Shown: positions 8,442 through 15,843 of the stretch, piece after piece
Layout: the number at the start of each line of letters is the position of its first letter
Numbering within the stretch: the stretch's first letter is position 1
NCBI RefSeq assembly: GCF_030646155.1
Contig: NZ_JAUTDN010000044.1
Coordinates: forward strand, 1 to 45,988
DNA: 45,988 nucleotides
Reading direction: 5' to 3'
Source of the DNA: Conexibacter sp. CPCC 205762
GTDB taxonomy: Bacteria > Actinomycetota > Thermoleophilia > Solirubrobacterales > Solirubrobacteraceae
Position numbers and translations under genes: made by a program
The notes under the pieces: generated by a model
What the model saw: the letters and a program-made list of their open reading frames with translations, nothing else
What the model was told of the DNA's origin: nothing
The model's database searches: none

Positions 8442-9431
8442 GTGGGATCTGACGTCCGGCTGCTCGACCATGACAGCGCGCTCGCCGAGCGGGTGCCGCC
8501 GCATGTGCGCGAGGAGGCGCGCCGGCAGCTGCTGGTCGAGGTCGTCGAGCTGCCCGGCGGGATCCTCGCGCCGGCGTTCAGCCCGGTGGCCGGCGCCGGC
8601 CCGACCGGCCTGCTGCTGCTCGACGGCCTGCTCAGCCACAGCATTGAGCTCGCGGGCACGACGACCGTCCAGCTGCTCGGCGCCGGCAACCTGATCGATC
8701 CCGCCGCCGACGCGGCCGGCAGCGAGCTGCTGCCGATCGCGGTCGGCTGGTCGGTGGTCCAGCCGGCCCGCGTGGCCGCCATCGACGACGGGTTCGTGCG
8801 CCGCGCCCAGCGGTGGCCGGAGCTGATCGCCGCGCTGTTCGAACGCGTCGCGCGGCAGTCGTCGCGGCTGGCGACGCGCTGTGCGATCTCCCACCTGCCG
8901 CGGGTCGAGGACCGGCTCGAGACGCTGATGTGGTTTCTCGCCGAGCGCTGGGGCCGGGTCGGCGAGGACGACGTCGAGCTGCCGCTGCGGCTGACCCACG
9001 AGGCGCTCGGGCAGATGATCGGGGCGAAGCGCCCGACGGTCACGCTCGCGCTCAAGACGCTCGAAGGCGACGGCGCCGTTCGCCGTCGTCGCGCCGACGG
9101 CGTGTGGCTGCTGCGCCGGCCCGAGCGCACGTCGTCGCCGCTGTCGCCGACCGTCGCCGGCGTTCGCCTGCCGGCGGGCGCCCCGCTTGGCGACGGCGTC
9201 GCCACGCCGCCGCTGTCGGTCGCGGCGGTCGCACGCGATGCGCGCGCGGCGCGCGTGGACGCGCAGCAGCTCGTGTTGCGGATCGAGCAGCTGCGGACGA
9301 CGCACGAGCGCACGAGCGAACGGGTGCGGACGACGCTGCTCGACGTCGCGCGGACCCGCGAGCGCAGCGCCGCGCTGCGGCGGCGGGCGCGACAGGAGGG
9401 CGCCGCCGCGCGAGCGGCGGGCGGTCGCTAG
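8442..9431 (+). CDS. Crp/Fnr-like transcription regulator with long C-terminal extension
   Basis: A 329-aa regulator. The N-terminal half (about 40-150) resembles a cyclic-nucleotide-binding-like beta barrel (TGLLLLDGLLSHSIEL, TVQLLGAGNLIDP), and a winged helix-turn-helix follows (about 165-225; LTHEALGQMIGAKRPTVTLALKTLEGDGAV is the HTH region). Typical Crp/Fnr proteins stop here at about 230 residues; this one has roughly 100 more residues, first low-complexity, then an Arg/Glu-rich helical stretch (RTTHERTSERVRTTLLDVAR) likely to form a coiled coil. GTG start at 8442; an 8-bp palindrome TTCCGGAA (8412-8419) lies just upstream and could be its own site. Its stop overlaps that of the convergent CheR-PAS gene (shared CTAG). 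Effector unknown. Confidence 0.85.
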   Translation: MGSDVRLLDHDSALAERVPPHVREEARRQLLVEVVELPGGILAPAFSPVAGAGPTGLLLLDGLLSHSIELAGTTTVQLLGAGNLIDPAADAAGSELLPIAVGWSVVQPARVAAIDDGFVRRAQRWPELIAALFERVARQSSRLATRCAISHLPRVEDRLETLMWFLAERWGRVGEDDVELPLRLTHEALGQMIGAKRPTVTLALKTLEGDGAVRRRRADGVWLLRRPERTSSPLSPTVAGVRLPAGAPLGDGVATPPLSVAAVARDARAARVDAQQLVLRIEQLRTTHERTSERVRTTLLDVARTRERSAALRRRARQEGAAARAAGGR

Positions 9432-11293
9432 TCGTCGGCCGGCGTGCGTCGTTCCATCAACAGGATCGCGCCGGAGGCAGCTTCGTCGGCGGCGAAGGCG
9501 AGCGGCAGCACCGTCACCGTGCAGTTGATCGTTCTCCCGCGCCGGGTCGTCGCCGGCAGCGTCAGCTCGGTGCGATCGGGCTCGCCCTGCAGCGCCTGGC
9601 GGATCGAGGCCTTCAGCTGCTCGACTGGGAGGCCGATGTCCAGCTCGAGGAAGTGCGTGCCGATGACCTCCTCCGATCGCAGCCCCCACAGCTCCTGCGA
9701 GTGCGCGTTCCAGACCTGGATCTGCAGCTGGCGGTTGAGCACGACGAGCGCGACCCCGAGGCTGGTGAGGATCATCTCGAGAAAGTCGTTGACCTCGTTG
9801 AGCTCGAGCGTGCGCTGGCGCAGCTCGTCGTTCATCGTCTCGAGCTCTTCGTTGGTCGACTGCAGCTCTTCGTTGGTCGTCTCCAGTTCCTCGTTGGTCG
9901 ACTGCAGCTCTTCGTTGGTCGTCTCGAGCTCTTCGTTGGTCGACTGCAGCTCCTCGTTGGTCGTCTCCAGCTCCTCGACCGTCGACTGCAGCTCCTCGTA
10001 GGCCGCCTCCAGCGCTGCTCTGGAACGGTCCAGCTCGTCGCGCAGCCGCTGCCGCAGCGTCACGTCGAGGTAGGCGATCGACATGCCGAGCAGGTTCGTC
10101 CCCGAGATCAGCGGCGTCAGCTCGACCTCGAGGTCGGTGGCGGTCCCGCCGGGGCCGGTCCACTCGACCGGCCCGAAGCGCATGTGGCGGCGCTCGCTCA
10201 GCGCCTGCTCGACGCTCGCGCGCAGGTCGAGCGGCCGGTAGGAGAGCCCGAGATCCTTCAATGGGCGGCCGATGTCGTCGCCGACGATCCCGAACAGCTC
10301 GCGCGCCTGCCGGTTGACGAGCGCGACGGAGGCGTTCGCGTCGATCACGATCTGGGCGATCGGCGAGGCGTCGAAGCCGCTCTCGCGGATCGCGCGGGCG
10401 GCGGCGTCGCGCTCGTTGCCGTCGGTGGTGAGCAGCAGCCGGTCGCGCAGCGTCGCGCGCGGGATCTTCGAGAAGATCCGCCTTCTCAGGCTCACCGGTC
10501 TGAAGAGGTCGGTGTGGGTGATCAGCATCTCGGACTTGCCGAGGAAGAGGCAGCCGTCCGGGGCGAGCGCGAAGTTGAAGCGGGTGAGGACCTTCTCCTG
10601 CGTCTCGGCGTTGAAGTACATCAGCGTGTTGCGGCAGACGAGCAGGTCGATGCGCGAGATCGGCGCGTCCTGGACGAGGTCGTTGCGACCGAAGATGACG
10701 GCGCGGCGCAGCTCCCGCCGGAACGCGAAGCGCTGGTCGACGCGCTCGAAGTAGCGCCCCAGCAGCGTCGGCGAGACGCCCTCGACCTGCTTCGCGCCGT
10801 AGATCCCGAGCCGCGCCGTCGCCAGCGCCTCCCCGTCGACGTCGGTCGCGTAGATCTTCACGCGCTCCATGAAGGCCGCCTCGCCGAGCGCCTCCGCCAG
10901 CACGATCGCGATCGTGTACGCCTCCTCGCCCGACGCGCAGCCCGCGCACCAGACGCGGATCGGGCCGCCGTCGTCGCGCGCCTCCAGCAGTCTCGGCACG
11001 ACCTCCTCGGAGAGGTACTCCCACGCCGGCGCGTCGCGGAAGAAGGCCGTGACGTTGATCAGGATCGTGTTGAAGAGGAAGGCGAACTCCTCGGGGTGGA
11101 CCTCCAGGAAGTCGAGGTACGCGAGGTAGTCGGCGCACTCGACGGCCGCCATCCGCATCGCGATGCGGCGCTCGAGGCTGGTGCGCTTGTAGCCGGTGAA
11201 GTCGAAGCCGCGCGAGCGCTTGACGTGGTCGAGCAGCAGGTCGAGCGGCTCCGCGTCGGTCGCTTCCCGCTCGGTGTTGGGTTTGGCGGTCAC
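9428..11293 (-). CDS. CheR-type methyltransferase fused to PAS domains and a repeat coiled coil
   Basis: A 621-aa protein. Residues about 15-275 are a CheR methyltransferase: an N-terminal helical part, an SAM-binding motif CAGCASGEEAYT, then CRNTLMYF. A PAS domain follows (about 300-420), then a very regular coiled coil made of four 14-residue units of the form EELQSTNEELETTN (433-488), and a second PAS domain (about 495-615). This is the order seen in large CheB-CheR-PAS-histidine kinase hybrids, but cheB is a separate gene 16 bp upstream and no kinase domain follows. GTG start at 11293, preceded by a good AAGGA site. No chemotaxis receptors, CheA or flagellar genes are in the window, so the methylated target is unknown. 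The protein probably signals through the PAS/coiled-coil output. Confidence 0.9.
   Translation of the reverse strand: MTAKPNTEREATDAEPLDLLLDHVKRSRGFDFTGYKRTSLERRIAMRMAAVECADYLAYLDFLEVHPEEFAFLFNTILINVTAFFRDAPAWEYLSEEVVPRLLEARDDGGPIRVWCAGCASGEEAYTIAIVLAEALGEAAFMERVKIYATDVDGEALATARLGIYGAKQVEGVSPTLLGRYFERVDQRFAFRRELRRAVIFGRNDLVQDAPISRIDLLVCRNTLMYFNAETQEKVLTRFNFALAPDGCLFLGKSEMLITHTDLFRPVSLRRRIFSKIPRATLRDRLLLTTDGNERDAAARAIRESGFDASPIAQIVIDANASVALVNRQARELFGIVGDDIGRPLKDLGLSYRPLDLRASVEQALSERRHMRFGPVEWTGPGGTATDLEVELTPLISGTNLLGMSIAYLDVTLRQRLRDELDRSRAALEAAYEELQSTVEELETTNEELQSTNEELETTNEELQSTNEELETTNEELQSTNEELETMNDELRQRTLELNEVNDFLEMILTSLGVALVVLNRQLQIQVWNAHSQELWGLRSEEVIGTHFLELDIGLPVEQLKASIRQALQGEPDRTELTLPATTRRGRTINCTVTVLPLAFAADEAASGAILLMERRTPADD
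9830..9997 (-). repeat. Four tandem 42-bp repeats encoding 14-residue coiled-coil units
   Basis: Four near-identical 42-bp units inside the CheR-PAS gene encode EELQST(N/V)EELET(T/M)N. Each unit itself is two similar 21-bp halves (EELQSTN, EELETTN), that is two heptads. The register is that of a parallel coiled coil linking two PAS domains, the usual signalling-helix position. Confidence 0.9.
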
Positions 11294-11309
11294 GCCGGAA
11301 TCCTTGCAG

Positions 11310-11972
11310 TCATGGCGGCGAGTGCTCGATCGCCGTGCCGGCGGCCGCCCGCCCGGCGAGCAGCGCCAGCGCGGCCCCGATCTCGGCGAGCGGCAGGATC
11401 GCGTCGACCGCGACGTGCTCGATCGCGCTCAACGGCATGCTCGGATACTGCGCCGTCAGCGGGTCCTGCGCGATCGCGACGCCGCCGCAGCGCGCGAGCT
11501 GCCGCAGCCCGGCCGTGCCGTCGTCGCGCGCGCCGGTGAGGATCGCGGCGGCCGCGCGGGAGCGGAACGCACCTGCGAGCGACCGCAGCAGCGGGTCGAT
11601 CGCGGGCCGGTGGCCGTTCTCCCGCGGCTCCTGCGAGAGCCTGATCCGCGCACCCTCGACCGTCATGTGGCTGCCCGGCGGCGCGACGTAGACATGTCCC
11701 GTCGCGAGCGGATCGCCGTCGCGGCCGGCGGCGGCCGGCAGGCGCCCGGCACGGTCGAGGATCGCGGGCATCACGCTGGTGCCGACGTCGGAGACGTGCA
11801 GCACGATCAGGACCGCCGCGCCGAGATCGGCGGGCAGCGTCGCGACGACCGCCGACAGCGCCTCGACGCCTCCGGCCGAGGCGCCCAGGGCGATCACGTC
11901 GACCGTCCCCCCCAGCGGGGTCAACGCGGCTACGTCTCGCTTCGGCGCCGGGGCCGTCGGCTCATGTCGCAT
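11310..11972 (-). CDS. Stand-alone CheB methylesterase domain
   Basis: A 220-aa CheB catalytic domain without a receiver domain. The catalytic triad is visible: Ser32 in LGASAGGVEAL, His59 in VLHVS, and Asp151 in TGARDDGTAGL. Such enzymes remove methyl esters from, or deamidate, glutamyl side chains on receptor-like proteins. The frame stays open to 12203, but residues before MRHEPTAP are Arg/Pro-rich and unlike the family, so I start at the ATG 11972. Its stop is 16 bp before the CheR-PAS start on the same strand, so the pair form an operon and together resemble the front half of a CheB-CheR-PAS sensor. Lack of a receiver domain means activity is not set by direct phosphorylation. Confidence 0.88.
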   Translation of the reverse strand: MRHEPTAPAPKRDVAALTPLGGTVDVIALGASAGGVEALSAVVATLPADLGAAVLIVLHVSDVGTSVMPAILDRAGRLPAAAGRDGDPLATGHVYVAPPGSHMTVEGARIRLSQEPRENGHRPAIDPLLRSLAGAFRSRAAAAILTGARDDGTAGLRQLARCGGVAIAQDPLTAQYPSMPLSAIEHVAVDAILPLAEIGAALALLAGRAAAGTAIEHSPP

Positions 11973-12278
11973 CGCGCCACAGAGGCTACCCCGGCTCGGC
12001 AGCTTCTGCCTGGTTTCGCGGCCGCTCCCGGAGCAAGGACCGCCGGGCTCGCGCCGTCCCGCAGCGGAAGGGCGCGTACGGGGTGGGAGTCCTCGTACGG
12101 CGACGCTGCGCCGCGAACCCAGGCGGCCCTTGCCACGGGCCGGCACAAGGGGTCCGGCCGTGCACGCAGACACACTAGCGCTCTGATAGTTGTAAAACAA
12201 CATTATGGTCGATCGATTGAATTTGCCCGAGGCGCGACGGCCGGGCGCGGCCTGCCGAGCGGCAGGCCGCGGTCGGTC
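11973..12278. other. Leader region of the cheB-cheR unit; no gene supported
   Basis: These 306 bp hold no gene I can support. Toward the right end there is an AT-rich island unusual for this genome, containing the inverted repeat GTTGT-AAA-ACAAC (12189-12201) and, on the minus strand just before it, CATAAT (12202-12207), a possible -10 box, although no good -35 is seen at 17 bp. This could be the cheB promoter with an overlapping operator. The terminator of the upstream secreted-protein gene lies at 12247-12270. Confidence 0.4.
12247..12270 (-). terminator. Hairpin after the 191-aa secreted-protein gene
   Basis: A perfect 10-bp stem, GCGGCCTGCC / GGCAGGCCGC with loop GAGC, lies 8 bp past the TAG stop at 12279. 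There is no clear T-run after it on the minus strand, so it may be a weak or Rho-assisted terminator. Confidence 0.6.
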
Positions 12279-12854
12279 CTATATCTCGCTGACTCTCTGC
12301 ACCGGGCTGAGCGCGAGGCTCCCGCTCAGTATCAGGTTCGCGGGGCAGAGGCCGCTCGCGTTTAGGTCGAGCCACAGCGGGACCGGCATCGGTAGCAGCG
12401 TCAGGGCGTTGCCGGCGGCGGGGATTAGGACGCCGAGGTTGCCCCGGTATAGGCATCTCAACGCCCCGGCCGCTATTAGTATCGCCGCGGGCGTCGCGTC
12501 ATATAGCAGGTTTCCGGGCGATAGCCGGAAGACGAATCGCAGCACCCACGGCAATAGCAGCGTGACCGCGACCGGGACTCCTGCAGCATTGCAGCCGGCG
12601 ACCGTCCCGCCGGTGACGTTGCCGAGCGGGGCGCCGGCCGTCTCCGGTATCGGCCCGGTCGGGAGCGCGGCGTTCAGCGAGACGCCGGTGCAGGTGCCGC
12701 TCAACGAGCCGGCGCTGAACGAGAGCGCGCCGGAGGCGGTCACAGGACCGCCCGGCGTGTACTGGACGGTGAGCGCGCTGGCGGCTGAGACGAGCGTGAA
12801 CAGGCCGACGACCGACAGCGCAGCGGCGAGGAACGTCCTCGCGCGTGCAGACAT
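12279..12854 (-). CDS. Secreted hydrophobic protein of unknown function, atypical codon use
   Basis: A 191-aa protein with a Sec signal peptide (RTFLAAALSVVGLFTLVSAASA, residues about 5-27). The mature part is Gly/Ala/Leu-rich with three or four cysteines (SGTCTGVSLNA, VAGCNAAG, ALRCLYRG, GLCPANL) and a hydrophobic middle (VAVTLLLPWVLRFVF). I do not recognise the family. The ATG at 12854 has a good ribosome site (gaagggg). Codon use in the mature part is unlike every neighbour: five of about six Ile codons are ATA, and CTA (Leu) and TAT (Tyr) occur, all very rare elsewhere here. It lies 143 bp downstream of the 879-aa secreted protein on the same strand, separated by a terminator, so it probably has its own promoter. 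Possibly acquired from elsewhere or selected for slow translation. Confidence 0.65.
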   Translation of the reverse strand: MSARARTFLAAALSVVGLFTLVSAASALTVQYTPGGPVTASGALSFSAGSLSGTCTGVSLNAALPTGPIPETAGAPLGNVTGGTVAGCNAAGVPVAVTLLLPWVLRFVFRLSPGNLLYDATPAAILIAAGALRCLYRGNLGVLIPAAGNALTLLPMPVPLWLDLNASGLCPANLILSGSLALSPVQRVSEI

Positions 12855-12974
12855 GGTGTGCCCCTTCTGTTCGAGAGAGAACAACGAACCAACGGTGCAC
12901 GCGGCCGGCGTCCGATCACCCCCCGGTGGCGGCCGCGCGGTCAAACGCGGACGCCACCGATCTTAGTTCAGAAA

Positions 12975-12993
12975 GGCAGTAATTCAAACTGCC
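12975..12993 (-). terminator. Rho-independent terminator of the 879-aa secreted-protein gene
   Basis: Immediately after the TGA stop at 12998 the minus strand reads GGCAGT-TTGAATT-ACTGCC followed by TTTCT. The stem is a perfect 6 bp with a 7-base loop and a short T-run, a compact intrinsic terminator. Confidence 0.7.
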
Positions 12994-12997
12994 GGGT

Positions 12998-15637
12998 TCA
13001 GTTGCCGCCCGGCGTCATGTAGAACGACGCGTTGACCGGCCGCACCAGCAGCGTCGAGCCGGCCCCTCTGCCGCACTGCACCGGCCCGCTCCACGACACC
13101 TGCGGGAAGCTCTGCTGCGTCGTGTCGAGCGTCTGCAGGTTGAACGTCAGCGGCGAGCTGGCCGCGGTCCAGTTGACCGGCGAGCCGCTGAACAGCCCGG
13201 TGTCGTTCAGGTAGAACTGGAAGTGCTGGCCGTCGGAGGTCTCGAGGCCGCCGGCGATCTGCCAGTAGCTGCCGCTCTGCGGTGCGGTGCCCTGCGTCGA
13301 GCAGGCGCGCGCGTCTCTCTGCGCGACGAGGTTCTGGCGCAGGAAGACGTCGTCGTTGCTCTGGTTCCACGGCTGCGTCGAGATGTCGGAGGCGCCGACC
13401 GTCTGGCCCGGGTACGGGTAGGAGCCGGGCAGCGGCCCGCCCGGCGGCATGTCGTAGACCGGCAGCGGCAGGCTGCACTGCGGCTGGATCATCGAGACGC
13501 CGATGAAGTTGAACGTCAGCAGGTACGTCTGCCAGTTCGAGAAGCCGTTGCTGCCGCCCCAGGTGCAGAGCATGTCCTGCTGCTGGTTGGTCGGGTCCCA
13601 GGCGCTGACGTTGACGATCGGGACCGGGTAGGTCGGCACGGTCCCGTCGCCGAGCAGCACGCGGTCGCCGACGATGCCGGGGTCGAAGCCGGCGGCGCCG
13701 CCGAGCCACTGCTTGACGGTCGCGGGCACCTGCGGGCCCGTCGCGCCGGAGGACGGCAGCGTCGGGTTGCCCGGGACGAGCGAGCCGATGTCGGCCTGCG
13801 TCGCGGCCGAGAAGGCGGCCGCGCCGCCGTCGACCGCTCTGCCGGAGCCGTTGGTCGCGACGCCGGGCAGCTGCGTGCTCGGCACCTGCCACGTCGTCGC
13901 CGGGCCGAGCGTCTGGTAGGCGTCCTCGGCGTCGGCGACGAGGCTGCCGGGCATGGAGAACATGCCCGTGCAGTTCGCGCTGCAGCCGCTCGGCGTCACC
14001 TGCGCGGATCTGTCGAGCGCGGTCACCCACATCCGCCCGGCGGAGAGGTCGAGCACGGTGTTGGGCGGCAGCACCGGCAGGACCTGCTCGGGGTAGTCGC
14101 CGAGGTCGTTCTGCGCCGCCGCGATCACGCGGCACGAGGGCGTCGCGGCCGGCGTCGCGCAGGCCTCCGCGTCAGGCAGTCCGCCGCCGCCGTAGCTCGT
14201 CGGCGAGCGGTACCAGAGCGCTTCGAACTGGGCGGCGCTCGCCTCGTACGCGGCGTAGTAGAGCATCGTGCGCAGCGGCACGTACGACTCCTGCCAGCCG
14301 TAGAGCCCCTGCTGGCCGTTGGCGTCGGCGTACGTGACGACCTGGTTGGCCCAGTAGAGCAGGCCGTTGCCGACCGGCGGGTCGAGGTAGGAGCCGAGCA
14401 GCGTCGAGAGGGTGCCCTCGCCGGTGGCGTTGACGAGGTCGTTGCCGAGGTTGGTCATGAAGGCGGTCCAAGCGGCGCTGATGTCGGCGGCGGAGCGGCC
14501 ATCGGCGGCGAACTGCGCGATGCCGCTGAGGTTCGCCGTCGTCGTGTCGACCGCGTTGGTGATCTTGAGCGCGTTCTGCGTCAGCGTGTCGAAGGTCCCC
14601 TCCGTGACGAGCTGCTCGAGCTGGTAGACCGACGACTGCAGCGCGTTGACGCTCAGCTGCAGCTGCGTCAGCTGGGCGGAGATCTGCTCCAGCTGCTGCT
14701 CGACCTGCTCGAAGCCGTTGTCACCGGAGAGGAACGACAGGAACGGCACGTTCTGGCCCAGCCATGACAGCGCGAGGTCGGTGATCGAGCTGGCGATCCC
14801 GTCGGCGCCCTTCTCCAGCGCGCCGCCGAGGCCCGTCAGCAGCAGGCTCTCGACGCCGTTCGGCAGCCAGCTCGGCAGGCTGGGGGTCGATCTGGCGAGG
14901 CGCGCCGTCGGCGCGCCTGTCGCGACGGTCGCCGTCGCGGCGCGGCCGCGCGGCGCGAGGTCCGGCCCCAGCGGCGGCGTCTTCGTGCGGATCCGCCGCG
15001 CGAGCCGTCTCGCGTAGCGGTCGTAGCCGCCGGAGGCGCGGGCCGTGCCGATCATCCGCAGGCCCGAGAAGCGCAGGTCGGCCGGGCGCGCGAAGCGGGA
15101 GGCGTGCGCGAGCGCGAAGCCGCGCGGGATCCGCAGGAAGCGGCGCACGCGCTGCTCGGCGACCCGCGCCCGCACGCGCGGGTGCGCGATCCGGTAGTGG
15201 GTCAGCACCGTCGTGGCGGGGCTGACGAGCATGAAGTCGCCAGAGCGGTGGCGCGACACCTGCGCCAGCATGCGGCCGCCGAACGGCTTGCCGGCGACGC
15301 GGCCGCCGCTGACGACGACGCGCAGCGTCTTGGGGACGTGCCGCAGCCGGAAGATCACCGCGCCCGAGCGGGCGCGCTTCGCTCTCGCGACCAGCCGCGT
15401 GACCGTCCGGCCGCGTCTGCCTCTCGTCACCGCGACGAGCCGCACCGTCGCGCCCCGCAGCGGCTTGCCCTGCTCGACGTCCGCGGCGACGCCGACGACG
15501 TGCAGCGGCCTTGCTCTGCCCCTCACGGCGGCGTGCGACGCCGGCGGCGCGAGCAGCGGCAGCGCGAAGGCTGCCGTGGCCGTGGCCGCGGCGAGGACGG
15601 AGAGACGCGAGCGGGCGCGTGCGAGGCGGAGGGACAT
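12998..15637 (-). CDS. Large secreted protein of unknown function with hydrophobic hairpin and coiled coil
   Basis: An 879-aa exported protein. A Sec signal peptide (about 1-36, ending in PPASHA) is followed by a basic beta-rich region (about 40-135; RGATVRLVAV, KTLRVVVSGG) like a carboxypeptidase-regulatory fold, then an Arg-rich helical part (VSPATTVLTHYRIAHPRVRA). Around residues 245-290 a Gly-rich hydrophobic stretch (SLLLTGLGGALEKGADG, LALSWLGQNVPFLSFLSG) leads into a coiled coil (VEQQLEQISAQLTQLQLSVN). The remaining 550 residues are Trp/Tyr/Pro-rich with several Cys and look globular. Earlier in-frame codons up to 15820 exist, but the signal peptide dictates ATG 15637. Hydrophobic helices plus amphipathic coiled coil recall alpha-helical pore-forming toxins, but I recognise no family and make no functional claim. 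Confidence 0.8.
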   Translation of the reverse strand: MSLRLARARSRLSVLAAATATAAFALPLLAPPASHAAVRGRARPLHVVGVAADVEQGKPLRGATVRLVAVTRGRRGRTVTRLVARAKRARSGAVIFRLRHVPKTLRVVVSGGRVAGKPFGGRMLAQVSRHRSGDFMLVSPATTVLTHYRIAHPRVRARVAEQRVRRFLRIPRGFALAHASRFARPADLRFSGLRMIGTARASGGYDRYARRLARRIRTKTPPLGPDLAPRGRAATATVATGAPTARLARSTPSLPSWLPNGVESLLLTGLGGALEKGADGIASSITDLALSWLGQNVPFLSFLSGDNGFEQVEQQLEQISAQLTQLQLSVNALQSSVYQLEQLVTEGTFDTLTQNALKITNAVDTTTANLSGIAQFAADGRSAADISAAWTAFMTNLGNDLVNATGEGTLSTLLGSYLDPPVGNGLLYWANQVVTYADANGQQGLYGWQESYVPLRTMLYYAAYEASAAQFEALWYRSPTSYGGGGLPDAEACATPAATPSCRVIAAAQNDLGDYPEQVLPVLPPNTVLDLSAGRMWVTALDRSAQVTPSGCSANCTGMFSMPGSLVADAEDAYQTLGPATTWQVPSTQLPGVATNGSGRAVDGGAAAFSAATQADIGSLVPGNPTLPSSGATGPQVPATVKQWLGGAAGFDPGIVGDRVLLGDGTVPTYPVPIVNVSAWDPTNQQQDMLCTWGGSNGFSNWQTYLLTFNFIGVSMIQPQCSLPLPVYDMPPGGPLPGSYPYPGQTVGASDISTQPWNQSNDDVFLRQNLVAQRDARACSTQGTAPQSGSYWQIAGGLETSDGQHFQFYLNDTGLFSGSPVNWTAASSPLTFNLQTLDTTQQSFPQVSWSGPVQCGRGAGSTLLVRPVNASFYMTPGGN

Positions 15638-15843
15638 GGACGATCCAGTCGGTGGGGCTGCGGACGAGGACGGTGACAGCCGTCGGCCGGGTTGATCGAC
15701 CGCGCGCGAAGCGGCCTTGAGCGCGGACGTGCCAGGTCGGGCGAGCGGCGGTACTGGCATCGCCCGGTCGCACGTCCGGTCGCGTGCGCGCCGCGCATGT
15801 CGTGATAGAAGGATGCACACGATGTCGACCTGCGTTCTCGACG

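Noticed and set aside
9830..9997. Regular direct repeats that look like a CRISPR array
   Set aside because: The units are contiguous with no unique spacers and lie in frame in the CheR-PAS coiled coil; no cas genes are present.
5595..11138. A single 1847-codon open frame on the minus strand
   Set aside because: Only its last 261 codons are a real gene (CPBP protease). The rest is antisense or out of frame to the alkylsulfatase, Crp-like and CheR-PAS genes, is Arg/Ala-rich and has no domain; long stop-free shadows are expected at this GC content.
13223..14767. A 514-codon plus-strand frame within the 879-aa secreted-protein gene
   Set aside because: It is the antisense shadow of a gene with a clear signal peptide, coiled coil and terminator; the shadow has no ribosome site or domain.
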